The notes beneath the pieces are model-generated. The model ran no database searches. It saw only the letters and a program-made list of their open reading frames with translations, and had not been told where the DNA came from. This document shows, piece after piece, positions 51,682 to 61,123 of a DNA stretch of 64,000 bases; within the stretch, counting starts at the first letter, position 1; the number at the start of each line of letters is the position of its first letter. Made by a program: the position numbers and the translations under genes. Location: the NCBI RefSeq assembly GCF_000007485.1, contig NC_004572.3:744001-808000 (forward strand), written 5' to 3'. The DNA comes from Tropheryma whipplei str. Twist (GTDB lineage Bacteria > Actinomycetota > Actinomycetes > Actinomycetales > Microbacteriaceae).

Positions 51682-54060
51682 CTACACATCTTTATTCTTT
51701 GAAAATCCAGCAAACCCTCTTCTGTTACCACCCTCAGTTCTCTTGTTCACCTTAACCGTTGACTGTTCTGCCTGATGTCTTGGCTTCATGTGCAAATAAT
51801 AGGTTGTTTTTAGGCCCATTTCCCAAGCTGTTGTATAGACTGACACCATGTCGCTTATATCTCTGCTTTCAAGGTACATATTTCTACTAATTGCCTGATC
51901 TACCCATTTTTGCGCCCGGGCAGCAACTTGCACAAACGCGTACGGAGAAAGCTGAAAACTCGTTTTGTAATTTGCCTTTATTTCGCCGGGTATAGCATCT
52001 ATCTGCTGGATATTCCCCTGGCTGCGCAGAATATCCTCTCTAACCCTCTCCCAGAGACCCCTACGCTTCAAGTCGAGAACTAGATTCTCATTTACTTCCA
52101 GAAATTTACCAAAAGAAGTGCTACGACTGAATATCTGCGAAAACTGCGGGTCTAATCCTGGAGTTGTACCTGCAACAAGGCCTATGGATGCCGTTGGTGC
52201 AATAGCCAAAAGGGTTGCGTTTCTTATACCATTCCTAACCCGTTTACGGAGGGAATCCCAGTCGAGCCTATATGATGTATTTACTGAAACCGGCACGCCC
52301 CTATTCTGCGACACAATCTTTATAGAATCTATCGGAAGCATTCCTTTTGACCATCGGGAGCCATGAAAATTTTTGTAAGGCCCCCTCTCTTCAGCTAAAT
52401 TACAAGACTCATCAATCGCCACAAAGGAAATTTGTTCCATTAGTCTATCTATCAGGTCAAACGCCTGTTCGGATTCATAGCTGTACCCCAAGCGCTCAAT
52501 AAGATTGGTGAACCCCATAATTCCCAGACCAATAGCTCTGTTTAGGTTGTTGGAATTATCAGACTCTTTTACGGATGAGCAAGTTATATCAATAAGATTG
52601 TCAAGCTGTCTCACGGCAAGCCTTGTACTCTCTTCAAGCAACTGCCAATCAATTTCCCCGTCGATCAAATGGCGCGATAGATTTATCGAGGCGAGATTGC
52701 AAACTGACACATTCTCCCTATCTTGCGGGAGACATATTTCGGTACATAAGTTGGAGAGGTGTATTGTGCCGGTGTTGTTATTGAGTGCCCTCAAGTTAAT
52801 CGTGTCCTTGAATGTAATCCAGGGATGACTTGTTGTCTGTAGACTCATAAGTATTGCGCGAAACTGCTCTCTAGCACCAAGTTTCTTGAACATACTTAGC
52901 CTGCCAGCTTCTGCCTGATTCACGTAATATTCATATCTTTTACTAAACTCCGCCCCGTACAGCTCGTTGAGATCTGGCGTCTCAAGGGGGTCAAACAAAT
53001 ACCATTCCCGATCGTTTATAACCCGCTTCATAAACTCATCGCTTATCCAAACGGCCGTATTTGCTGTACGGGTTCTTCTGTATGGATCACCCGAATTTTG
53101 CCTTAGGTCAATGAATTCGGGAAAATCCATATGCCAGTTCTCCATATAAAAGCACAATGCGCCGAATTTTTTACCACCACGAGAAACTGCGCGGAGAACA
53201 GAATCAATTGTATGCATAAACGGTATAGGTCCAGTTGAGCGAGTGTTATTGCTTCTTATTGGGGATCCCTGCGCTCTTAGCTTAGTTACACTAAGGCCTA
53301 TTCCGCCCGTGCCCTTTGTAAGCAACATAACATCTCGAGTGGTCTTCGCAATATGTTCTATGTCATCTTGCATTTCCATGACAAAACAGTTTGACAACTG
53401 AGGTGTGCAGGTACCGGCATTCACAAGAGTTGAACCCGCAGCCAAATACTCGAGTTTGCTCATTTTTTCATAGAACTTTAAGGCTGACCCTGTGGGGTCT
53501 TTCTCGAGCACAGAAAGGCCCATGCTAATTCTCATCCATAGATACTGTGGAACTTCAAGATTCTTTCCCGAACGTGCTCTTATTCCATATCGATTATTCA
53601 GAGTTACGAGGCCAATGTATTTGAACAGGGTATCCCTCTGTGGATCAAGCGCACGAGAAAGTCGATCATAGTCAAAACGCCCATCAAGGCGCCTGTCAAG
53701 GATTCCTTCCTCCACCCCTTTTTCAATAAATCCACGAAAGTGTTTCACATGCAGATCGCGCAACTGGCAGCAATTTTTGTACTCCCCGAGGACACTTCTG
53801 TATATGCTCTTTAGCAAGAGGCGTGTTGCCACTCTGTCGTACACTGGATCATCTTTTACGTTTTGCAGAGCAACTTGGATCAGTGATTCGTCCAGCTGAC
53901 TTGTTGTTATTCCGTCAAACAGGGTCAACTCAAGTTCTGATGAAAGCTGCTCGGTTATTGCATCACTCGACCCTGAGAGTGCCTCCTCTATGGCTGCGCA
54001 GACCTTCCTAGAATCATACTGCTGTTTTCGACCATCACGTTTTACAACTGTAAGTGACAT
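51682..54060 (-). CDS. nrdA: Ribonucleotide reductase large subunit, class I
   Basis: 792 residues. An N-terminal ATP-cone (VVKRDGRKQQYDSRKVCAAIEEAL, about 1-95) gives dATP control. Active site: Cys in LVNAGTCTPQLSNCF, NLCTEICLP (Asn, Cys, Glu) and VCNLASINLS, and the Tyr-Tyr pair in KTTYYLHMKPRH near the C-terminus. The tail (RRGFAGFSKNKDV) has no cysteine; most NrdA proteins end with a Cys pair that re-reduces the active site. Forms the operon nrdA-nrdB-ilvA, with two NrdR boxes upstream. Confidence 0.93.
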   Translation of the reverse strand: MSLTVVKRDGRKQQYDSRKVCAAIEEALSGSSDAITEQLSSELELTLFDGITTSQLDESLIQVALQNVKDDPVYDRVATRLLLKSIYRSVLGEYKNCCQLRDLHVKHFRGFIEKGVEEGILDRRLDGRFDYDRLSRALDPQRDTLFKYIGLVTLNNRYGIRARSGKNLEVPQYLWMRISMGLSVLEKDPTGSALKFYEKMSKLEYLAAGSTLVNAGTCTPQLSNCFVMEMQDDIEHIAKTTRDVMLLTKGTGGIGLSVTKLRAQGSPIRSNNTRSTGPIPFMHTIDSVLRAVSRGGKKFGALCFYMENWHMDFPEFIDLRQNSGDPYRRTRTANTAVWISDEFMKRVINDREWYLFDPLETPDLNELYGAEFSKRYEYYVNQAEAGRLSMFKKLGAREQFRAILMSLQTTSHPWITFKDTINLRALNNNTGTIHLSNLCTEICLPQDRENVSVCNLASINLSRHLIDGEIDWQLLEESTRLAVRQLDNLIDITCSSVKESDNSNNLNRAIGLGIMGFTNLIERLGYSYESEQAFDLIDRLMEQISFVAIDESCNLAEERGPYKNFHGSRWSKGMLPIDSIKIVSQNRGVPVSVNTSYRLDWDSLRKRVRNGIRNATLLAIAPTASIGLVAGTTPGLDPQFSQIFSRSTSFGKFLEVNENLVLDLKRRGLWERVREDILRSQGNIQQIDAIPGEIKANYKTSFQLSPYAFVQVAARAQKWVDQAISRNMYLESRDISDMVSVYTTAWEMGLKTTYYLHMKPRHQAEQSTVKVNKRTEGGNRRGFAGFSKNKDV

Positions 54061-54104
54061 CTATTATCCCTCTCTGAGAAACACTTTGCTAAGCGGAATA
54101 GATA

Positions 54105-54152
54105 CTACTATATATCGTGTTTAAATAGCAAACAAAACACGATATATAGTGT
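54105..54152. promoter_or_regulatory. Tandem NrdR boxes
   Basis: CTACTATATATCGTGT (54105-54120) and ACACGATATATAGTGT (54137-54152) match the NrdR consensus acaCwAtATaTwGtgt; their starts are 32 bases apart, about three helical turns, the usual spacing. They lie 45 bases upstream of nrdA and 22 before the divergent MFS gene. NrdR represses ribonucleotide reductase genes when dATP is high; the nrdR gene itself is not in the window. Confidence 0.9.
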
Positions 54153-54173
54153 TTTACTGCGCAAAAACCGGTA

Positions 54174-55400
54174 ATGTACCATGGTGATGTGGCAGGTTAT
54201 GTAGAGCTATTTCGCTGGAAAAGTGTTACAAAAGTTGTTGTTGTGCAACTCTTCGCACGCTTCCCGATAGTTATTTTCCCGATAGCACTGTTGCTGTTCG
54301 TCCAAAAGGTTGGCCATTCAATTTTTAGTGCGGGAATTGTTCTGGCGGTATTCAGTTTAGCGCAGGCGGTTTTTTCACCGGTTATTGCACGATTTACCAC
54401 CATTTGGCCTCACGGTAATGTTCTTATCACTTGCGCATGTATCTTTTCTGGGATTGCTATATCGGTTAGTGTCCTAAAGGTTCCGTTTTGGCTCATGACG
54501 ATTATGTTTGCATTGTGCGGTGTCGTTATGCCGCCGACCCAGTCCATTATGAGGACGTTGTACAGGCACCTGGTGCCGCTCAGGCTTAGAAGTGCACTCT
54601 TTAGTGTGGACACTCTTTTACAAGAGTTGATTTGGGTTGTAGGGCCTATTTTTGTCACGTCAGTTGCGGTGTCGCTTTCACCCGAAGTCAGCATGATTTT
54701 TCTTGGAGTAGTTCTGCTATTCTCATCTATTTGGCTTGCCTTTTGCAAGGAAATTAAAAACCTAAAAATACCACCTGCTAGAAATGTTTTTGGAAAGGTT
54801 TTGAAAAAACCTGTTGTCAGCGCAATAACCGTTGTGTCAATTCTGTTTATGGGTTCATGCACTGCGATTGAACTTGCGGTTGTTGCAACCTTCCGCGGTG
54901 GTGAAGGGGGTCATACTAGCGTTGCTCACCTAACAGGCGTTGTAATCGCCATCTGGTCCTTGGGGTCAATGCTCGGTGGGCTTGCCTTTGGTCACAAACC
55001 CATAGGTAGGTGGTCTATCCCCCTCCGGATGCTGCCATTTTTTGTGGGCGTTGTTGTGGCTTCGTTATCAAATAATGTCTTTTGGATTGCAATTTGGCTT
55101 TTTGTCTGTGGCCTAGGGCTTGCACCGGTTGTGTCGGCGTCATATTCATACGTGGCATCTGTAACGAACTCTGCGGAGTCACCCGAGGCTTTTGGGTGGA
55201 TAGCGAGCGGACAGCTCTTGGGGGGATCTGCATTCTCCGCCCTTGCTGGGGGCATAATAGACAGCAATGGTGCTGCATGGGGATTTATCTTAAGCGGCGC
55301 GGGGGCGGTCGCCGCAGCGCTCCTTGCTGTGGCGGTCAATAAACTACTGCCAGCTCTGCCAGATCGGGCACCAACAGCACCCATAGATTTGATTCTTTAG
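54174..55400 (+). CDS. MFS transporter, drug-efflux-like
   Basis: 408 residues, about twelve hydrophobic helices. FARFPIVIFPIALLLFVQKVG in helix 1, LAQAVFSPVIARF and GVVMPPTQSIMRTLYRHLVP, later GLAFGHKPIGRW; typical for an actinobacterial MFS group of unknown substrate. Its start is 22 bases from the NrdR box pair, so it may fall under NrdR together with nrdA. Start ATG 54174; a second ATG lies nearby, ribosome site weak. Confidence 0.78.
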   Translation: MYHGDVAGYVELFRWKSVTKVVVVQLFARFPIVIFPIALLLFVQKVGHSIFSAGIVLAVFSLAQAVFSPVIARFTTIWPHGNVLITCACIFSGIAISVSVLKVPFWLMTIMFALCGVVMPPTQSIMRTLYRHLVPLRLRSALFSVDTLLQELIWVVGPIFVTSVAVSLSPEVSMIFLGVVLLFSSIWLAFCKEIKNLKIPPARNVFGKVLKKPVVSAITVVSILFMGSCTAIELAVVATFRGGEGGHTSVAHLTGVVIAIWSLGSMLGGLAFGHKPIGRWSIPLRMLPFFVGVVVASLSNNVFWIAIWLFVCGLGLAPVVSASYSYVASVTNSAESPEAFGWIASGQLLGGSAFSALAGGIIDSNGAAWGFILSGAGAVAAALLAVAVNKLLPALPDRAPTAPIDLIL

Positions 55401-55584
55401 TCCTTACATTCGCCCCTGGCCTAACGTAGGTGTCACCTGATTGTTTGTATTTGACGAAGAGAAATGATATGTCACCTAATACGCGTCACGGGGGATAAAT
55501 TTGTGGGTTTCTTGCTTTAGTTCTGAGTAAAGCTGCAGATTGGTAAGAATCTCAAAGAAATGGTGTTTTGTGTAAAATCGAGAC

Positions 55585-56430
55585 ATGCTAGAAGTCGCCT
55601 CAGTAAATGTAAATGGGATAAGGGCGGCGCACCGTAAGGGAATGGACTTGTGGCTCAAGGAGAGAAATCCCGACATCCTAACAATCCAGGAAGTAAGGGC
55701 GCAGGAATCGGATCTACGTGGCATCCTGCCCAATTGGAATATATCCTTTGATCCATGTTCAATCCCCGGTAGGGCAGGCGTTGCGATAGCGAGCAAATTT
55801 CCCCCAATAGCTGTGAGGACAAAGCTCCGGGCAAATAAGATCCTGAACCCGGAAACTGCCAGCGAAGAGCCGCTCAATACGAGTGGTAGGTGGATTGAAG
55901 CTGATTATGATATCGCCGGAAAACTTGTTACCGTGGTGAGCTGTTATGTTTATGCTGGCGAGGCGAGAACAATAAAACAGGAGGAAAAAATGGCTTTTCT
56001 GCAAGCTGTGGAAAAGCGGATGAAATCCCTTGTAAAAGAGGAGTTCGCTCTTGTAACCGGGGATTTCAATGTTGGACATACAACCCTGGATATAAAGAAT
56101 TGGCGCGGAAATCTTGATAAGTCTGGGTTCTTACCGGAAGAAAGAGCGTATCTGGATGCTCTGGTTGGTAACGAGTCTGATAAAGAATACAATGCTGGCG
56201 CAGGGCAAGGGTGGATTGATGTTGTCAGAAAGATAAAAGGGGGGATCGATGGACCCTATACATGGTGGTCCATGCGTGGCAACGCTTTTGATAATGACAC
56301 TGGATGGCGCATAGACTACCAGTTCGCCACGCAGAGACTTAAAGCTCTTTGGGTGGCTATTGACAGGCAGAAAAGTTATGCACAAAGGTGGACTGATCAC
56401 GCACCCGTTGTTGTGAAATATGACTTCTAG
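55585..56430 (+). CDS. xthA: Exodeoxyribonuclease III
   Basis: 281 residues, exonuclease-endonuclease-phosphatase fold. ASVNVNGIRAAHRKG, TIQEVRA (catalytic Glu), YVYAGEA, VTGDFNVGHTTLDIKN (Asp/Asn), WRIDYQFAT and the final TDHAPVVV with the catalytic Asp-His. Acts on abasic sites in base-excision repair. trpS overlaps its end by 11 bases. Confidence 0.93.
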   Translation: MLEVASVNVNGIRAAHRKGMDLWLKERNPDILTIQEVRAQESDLRGILPNWNISFDPCSIPGRAGVAIASKFPPIAVRTKLRANKILNPETASEEPLNTSGRWIEADYDIAGKLVTVVSCYVYAGEARTIKQEEKMAFLQAVEKRMKSLVKEEFALVTGDFNVGHTTLDIKNWRGNLDKSGFLPEERAYLDALVGNESDKEYNAGAGQGWIDVVRKIKGGIDGPYTWWSMRGNAFDNDTGWRIDYQFATQRLKALWVAIDRQKSYAQRWTDHAPVVVKYDF

Positions 56431-57427
56431 CGCAATACGGATTAACAAGAAACCGGTTGTACTGAGTGGGATACAGCCATCCTCTGGGATGTTGCACCTT
56501 GGAAACTATCTCGGGGCGCTGAAGAGCTTCGGGCGTATGCAAGATGATTACACAACCTACTTTATGCTTGCAAATCTACACTCAATGACATTCCCACAAA
56601 ACCCAGAGGTCTTGCGGGAGAATACAATTAGAATTGCGGCTCAGTGTATTGCAGCCGGTATTGACCCAGCCAAGAGCATTGTGTTCTTACAATCCGATGT
56701 GTATCAGCACAATCAACTCGCATGGGTTCTGGGCAATGTGTGCATATTCGGCGAGGCGGCTCGGATGACACAGTTCAAAGATAAAAGCGGAAAGCAAGGC
56801 AATATCTCTACCGGCCTTTTTACCTACCCAATCCTGATGGCATCTGACATACTGCTGTATGACTCAGCGTTTGTCCCTGTTGGAGCTGACCAGAAGCAGC
56901 ATCTGGAGCTTACACGCACCCTGGCAAGACGGTTCAATGCACAATATGGTCAGACCTTCCTTGTGCCACAGCCATTTGAGTGCTCGATTAGAATATACGA
57001 TCTGCAAGATCCTGCTGTAAAAATGTCAAAATCCTCAGCAACCGAAAGTGGAACAATTTTTCTTTTAGATAGCCCGGATAAAATCGTGAAAAAGATAATG
57101 CGCTCTGTAACTGACAGTGAGGATGTTATCGGATACGACAGGGAAACCAAGCCGGGTGTTAGCAATCTTGTAGTGATGTACTCTTGCTTGACTGATTGTA
57201 CAATTGAGCAAACGGTTAACATATACTCTGGGAAAAAATATAGCGTCCTGAAAAAGGATCTATCGGATATTCTGGTCGAGGTGTGCACGACTATCGCAAC
57301 CAGAACAAATGAACTTCTCGATGATAAAAACTACATAAGGAAGATTCTCGTAACGGCTTCCGAGCAGGCAAGAGGAGTTGCGCAAAAAACAATAGATCGT
57401 GTATATGAGAAGCTCGGCGTGTACTGA
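56420..57427 (+). CDS. trpS: Tryptophan--tRNA ligase
   Basis: 335 residues, class I synthetase. PSSGMLHLGNYLGAL is the HIGH region, KMSKSSA the KMSKS loop, and DQKQHLELTR contacts tryptophan/ATP. Its start overlaps xthA and its end overlaps the possible ribD start, so xthA-trpS-rib are one transcript. Confidence 0.95.
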   Translation: MTSSAIRINKKPVVLSGIQPSSGMLHLGNYLGALKSFGRMQDDYTTYFMLANLHSMTFPQNPEVLRENTIRIAAQCIAAGIDPAKSIVFLQSDVYQHNQLAWVLGNVCIFGEAARMTQFKDKSGKQGNISTGLFTYPILMASDILLYDSAFVPVGADQKQHLELTRTLARRFNAQYGQTFLVPQPFECSIRIYDLQDPAVKMSKSSATESGTIFLLDSPDKIVKKIMRSVTDSEDVIGYDRETKPGVSNLVVMYSCLTDCTIEQTVNIYSGKKYSVLKKDLSDILVEVCTTIATRTNELLDDKNYIRKILVTASEQARGVAQKTIDRVYEKLGVY

Positions 57428-58514
57428 CCTCTTTGTGTTGGCGATGCATAGAGCCATCACTATTGCTCAGCATGGCCCCGTATTTGATAGGAATCCACAG
57501 GTTGGTTGTGTGATTTTGGATAGAGATTATCAACTAATCTCCCAAGGATGGCATATGGGATCTGGTAGCGAGCATGCTGAGATAATGGCCCTTCGTGGTG
57601 CGAAATCTATTTTGAGCGAGCCATATACTGCCGTTATTACCCTTGAACCATGTAGCAGCGCAGGACAGACAGGTCCATGCGTTAGGGCATTGCTTGATGC
57701 AGGTGTTAAGCATGTGGTATTTGGTGTACATGACCCGGAATCAAGTGGGGCAAAAGTCCTATCCGAAGCGGGGGTGAAAATTACATACGGGGTGCTTGAG
57801 CGCGAGGTATGGGGGTTATGTGCGAAACACATACTGCCAAAAGTAAGAAAAACTCCATGGGTAATTGCCAAACGAGCACAAGGTCTTGATGGAAGGATGT
57901 CCGCGCCAGATGGGTCAAGTAAGTGGATAACAGGCCCGTACGCGAGGGGTCACGCGCATGTCATACGCTCGCAAGTTGATGCAATTGCAATCGGTTCAAA
58001 TACCTTGTGTTGTGATAATCCGTCTCTACGCGCATTCCACCCGGCTGGCCATTTGTATGCAAAACAACCCAAGGTGGTAATTTTTTCTGGCAGGCCTCGT
58101 AGGTCAAATACGGCCGGCCGTGGGTCGTGCGAACTCGGTAGATGCGTTAGAGGGCATGAAGTTTTTGCGCGTGACCCAACCATCCTGTCTGGAAAAGATT
58201 TGAAAAAAGATATGCGCAGGCTATATGAATTAGGAGTACGATCTCTATTGCTTGAAGGCGGTCCGACACTTCTAAGTTCCTTTGTTAGGGAAGATCTTGT
58301 CGATGAGTTTTATATATACACCGCGCCTAAGCTTCTTGGAGGAGGTTACGGAGATATTAATATCGGGGTTGAATCAATTTCAGACAGCTTTGCCTTTCAA
58401 TTGAACAGCGTTACGCGTTTTGGTGATAACAACCTTTTAATAAGGGCGATTAAACCTATTCAATGCAACCCTGATACTCGCACATATCGTACTAAAAAAC
58501 ATCTCCAGGACTGA
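57399..58514 (+). CDS. ribD: Riboflavin biosynthesis protein RibD (deaminase/reductase)
   Basis: 371 residues. The N-terminal cytidine-deaminase-like domain has NPQVGCVILD, the zinc ligands His in GSEHAEIMAL and two Cys in EPCSSAGQTGPC (the usual His after Pro-Cys is Ser), and the C-terminal reductase domain has AKRAQGLDGRMS and LLLEGGPTLLSSF. Carries out the second and third steps from GTP. Start uncertain: the frame opens at 57399 and overlaps trpS by 29 bases; 57405 or 57435 are other options. Confidence 0.9.
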   Translation: MYMRSSACTDLFVLAMHRAITIAQHGPVFDRNPQVGCVILDRDYQLISQGWHMGSGSEHAEIMALRGAKSILSEPYTAVITLEPCSSAGQTGPCVRALLDAGVKHVVFGVHDPESSGAKVLSEAGVKITYGVLEREVWGLCAKHILPKVRKTPWVIAKRAQGLDGRMSAPDGSSKWITGPYARGHAHVIRSQVDAIAIGSNTLCCDNPSLRAFHPAGHLYAKQPKVVIFSGRPRRSNTAGRGSCELGRCVRGHEVFARDPTILSGKDLKKDMRRLYELGVRSLLLEGGPTLLSSFVREDLVDEFYIYTAPKLLGGGYGDINIGVESISDSFAFQLNSVTRFGDNNLLIRAIKPIQCNPDTRTYRTKKHLQD

Positions 58515-58517
58515 ATT

Positions 58518-59231
58518 GTGTTCACGGGTCTTATAAAGAACAGAGGCGTAGTAAAAGACATTGTGCGCATCCGCGGGCAAAAAAGCATGGGTGCGCATAA
58601 GAATGACATTGCAGGGCAAATTACTGAAACCGACAGCGTCAGAAAGATAGGGGTTGCAATACCTCGCCAGCATTTAGTGCAACAACCCAAAGTAGGAGAT
58701 TCAGTCAGTGTGAATGGTGTGTGCCTTACCGTTCGTGAGGGGCACGAAGATGTCTTTGTGTTCGATATCAGTCAGGTAACAGCCGATGCTACAACAATAA
58801 ACGTATGGGATGTGGGTCAATTTGTCAATATTGAAATGCCGCTTACTCCATCCGACCCAATTGGGGGACATATAGTCCAAGGGCATGTTGATGGGGTTGG
58901 CATGATAGAGCAAATAATCGACAATTGCTTACGAATAAAAATACCTGACAGTTTATCTTTGCTGGTTGTAAAGAGTGGCTCGATAGCCGTTGATGGCGTT
59001 TCGTTAACCGTTGTAAATGTCTCCGAACAATTGCCGAGCACAGCCAATGTATCGGGCAACCACGGAAAGCAGAATTGCGCAAATTCGTGGTTTGAAATAA
59101 ACTTGATCCCAGAGACTCTTGAGAGGACGACTCTCGGAGGTTTGCAAGTCGGCCAGTTTGTAAATCTTGAGACCGACGTCCTGGCAAGACATGTGCGCAG
59201 GTTCATGTCGCTTGTAAATTCATTTTCCTGA
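58518..59231 (+). CDS. ribE: Riboflavin synthase alpha chain
   Basis: 237 residues with two lumazine-binding barrels: MFTGLI at the N-terminus, the VSVNGVCLTV and PIGGHIVQGHVDG motifs, then ISVDG-like SIAVDGVSLTV and the second barrel. An insertion of about 20 residues (KSMGAHKNDIAG) near the start makes it longer than usual (about 200-215). GTG 58518 start, 3 bases behind ribD. Forms riboflavin from two dimethyl-ribityl-lumazine molecules. Confidence 0.92.
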   Translation: MFTGLIKNRGVVKDIVRIRGQKSMGAHKNDIAGQITETDSVRKIGVAIPRQHLVQQPKVGDSVSVNGVCLTVREGHEDVFVFDISQVTADATTINVWDVGQFVNIEMPLTPSDPIGGHIVQGHVDGVGMIEQIIDNCLRIKIPDSLSLLVVKSGSIAVDGVSLTVVNVSEQLPSTANVSGNHGKQNCANSWFEINLIPETLERTTLGGLQVGQFVNLETDVLARHVRRFMSLVNSFS

Positions 59232-59257
59232 GGTATTTTCGTAAGAATAGGCAGTTT

Positions 59258-59905
59258 GTGCGACATATCCCCGATGCCCTGAATGCCCTTAGGGCCGGCA
59301 GGCCGGTTGTCGTCTTAGACGATAAAAATCGAGAAAACGAAGCGGATGTTATTATGGCCGCTCAGTTCGCAACACAAGAATGGGTTGCGTGGATTATCCG
59401 ACATACAAGCGGGTTCCTATGCGTACCTCTGTCAAATCAGAGGGCGGATAAGCTCCAATTACCTAGTATGGTAGCCGCAAATGAGGACCGTTTCAAAACA
59501 GCATACACAATAAGTGTTGATGCCGCAGACGCAGCAATAACAACCGGAATTTCTGCTGCAGACCGAAGCCTTACTATCAGGACGCTTGCCGCTCGGGACT
59601 CTTCTGCAAAACATCTTGTAAGGCCCGGGCATATACTACCTTTGAGAGCCAGAGACGGTGGCCTTCTTGAGCGGCGCGGACACACCGAGGCGGCTATCGA
59701 ATTGATGCGGCAAGCTCAACTTGAGCCAGTCGCTGTAATTGCAGAACTCGTATCAGATACGGGTGAGCTTTTAAGAGGCCGCGCGCTCGACGAGTTTATT
59801 CGTAAAAATAATCTAGTTCTTGTAGAAATAAGTCAAATAATTGAATATATGAAAATGTCTGATCTAAAAGACATAAGTATGAATCTAAATCGCGACTGCC
59901 TCTGA
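59258..59905 (+). CDS. ribB: 3,4-dihydroxy-2-butanone-4-phosphate synthase
   Basis: 215 residues. LRAGRPVVVLDDKNRENEADV has the acidic DDxNREdE loop; FLCVPLS, the TTGISAADRS segment, RPGHILPLRARDGGL and RRGHTEAAIELM are the family motifs. Makes the four-carbon unit for lumazine from ribulose 5-phosphate. A separate protein here; in many actinobacteria it is fused to RibA. GTG 59258 start. Confidence 0.92.
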   Translation: MRHIPDALNALRAGRPVVVLDDKNRENEADVIMAAQFATQEWVAWIIRHTSGFLCVPLSNQRADKLQLPSMVAANEDRFKTAYTISVDAADAAITTGISAADRSLTIRTLAARDSSAKHLVRPGHILPLRARDGGLLERRGHTEAAIELMRQAQLEPVAVIAELVSDTGELLRGRALDEFIRKNNLVLVEISQIIEYMKMSDLKDISMNLNRDCL

Positions 59906-59921
59906 GCGAGGGCTAAAAAGT

Positions 59922-60557
59922 ATGATGGGGAATATGGATAAGGGTCTAGATTCGCAAAAACAAGAAACTGCTCGCAGCTGCAGATTTGAGGTTGAAACAA
60001 ATCTTCCAACAAAATTTGGAACCCTCAGGGTACGTGGCTATCGGGATATAAAAAATAACGAGCATATCGCACTGATTACAAAGCAAATTAAGAGTGAGGA
60101 TGTTTTGCTCAGAATTCACTCAGAATGTATAACGGGAGAAGTATTTATGTCTCTGAAGTGTGATTGTCATGGGCAATTGCACAAAGCCCTTGAGCGGATC
60201 AGTGCAGAAGGCGGACTTGTTATATATATGAGGGGGCACGAAGGTCGCGGTATAGGTATCTTGAATAAATTGCGAGCATACAGATTGCAAGAGCAGGGCC
60301 TTGATACATTCGACTCAAACGTGAAGCTGGGCCTTCCTGTTGATGCCAGGGATTATGGACCTGCTGCAGAAATACTGCACGATCTGGGTGTGCGCTCAGT
60401 AAGGCTTCTAAGTAATAATCCAGATAAACAGCTGCAACTTGAACAATCCGGGATACGCGTCACGGGGGTGCTGCCCTGGCAAGTTGGGCTTGGTAAATGC
60501 AATCATGAATACCTTAAAGTAAAACGCGACAAAATGGGTCATAAAATCGAGTTATAG
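59922..60557 (+). CDS. ribA: GTP cyclohydrolase II
   Basis: 211 residues. HSECITGEVFMSLKCDCHGQL contains the three zinc cysteines; MRGHEGRGIG and the LGVRSVRLLSNNP region form the GTP site. The first 25 residues are extra and not conserved. First step of riboflavin synthesis. Starts 17 bases behind ribB, so the RibBA fusion of other actinobacteria is split into two genes here. Confidence 0.92.
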   Translation: MMGNMDKGLDSQKQETARSCRFEVETNLPTKFGTLRVRGYRDIKNNEHIALITKQIKSEDVLLRIHSECITGEVFMSLKCDCHGQLHKALERISAEGGLVIYMRGHEGRGIGILNKLRAYRLQEQGLDTFDSNVKLGLPVDARDYGPAAEILHDLGVRSVRLLSNNPDKQLQLEQSGIRVTGVLPWQVGLGKCNHEYLKVKRDKMGHKIEL

Positions 60558-60580
60558 CATTCTGTGCAGAATGAGTAGAA

Positions 60581-61051
60581 ATGGGTAAAGACAGAAATCT
60601 CAGCCTAAATTCCCCAGAAAGTATACAGAGTGTGATTGGGGATACGGATATTAAAATAGCTGTTATTGCAGCAATGTGGCATGAGAAAATAGTTAGAGGT
60701 CTTATAGATGGTGCAACGAGAGAAATTGTTTCCAGTGGATCTCATGCAGAACTGTTTAGAGTGCCCGGCAGTGTTGAGCTTGTCCTTGCGTGTAAAAAAC
60801 TACTAAAAACATTTGATGCCGCAGTCGCGCTCGGTGTGATCTTGCGGGGAGAAACTGATCATAATACGCATATAGCGCGGTTAGTGTTGAGCGGTATAAC
60901 CGATGTTATGCTCGCCCTGGAGAAGCCTATTGGGATCGGAGTCTTGACAATCGATACCGAGCAGCAGGGTCTTGACAGGTCAAGTGGTGACTACAATGCG
61001 GGGGTCAATGCGGCAAGGGCTGTCATTAGGATGGTCAGGTTGTTTCGGTAG
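60581..61051 (+). CDS. ribH: 6,7-dimethyl-8-ribityllumazine synthase
   Basis: 156 residues. FRVPGSVELVLACK, GVILRGETDHNTHIAR (catalytic His) and the IGVLTIDTEQQGLDRSSGDYNAG end are the lumazine synthase motifs. The substrate loop GETDHNTH differs from the common GxTPHFDY. Last gene of the cluster. Confidence 0.92.
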   Translation: MGKDRNLSLNSPESIQSVIGDTDIKIAVIAAMWHEKIVRGLIDGATREIVSSGSHAELFRVPGSVELVLACKKLLKTFDAAVALGVILRGETDHNTHIARLVLSGITDVMLALEKPIGIGVLTIDTEQQGLDRSSGDYNAGVNAARAVIRMVRLFR

Positions 61052-61123
61052 TGCCATCGCGGTGTAACAATCTGCATTATTGCGGTCGCTGCGGGGCGTT
61101 TTCTGGCACGGGGTAGTGATATG

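Noticed and set aside
56300-57450. FMN riboswitch before ribD
   Set aside because: ribD overlaps trpS, so there is no space for an aptamer; none of its conserved segments is visible.
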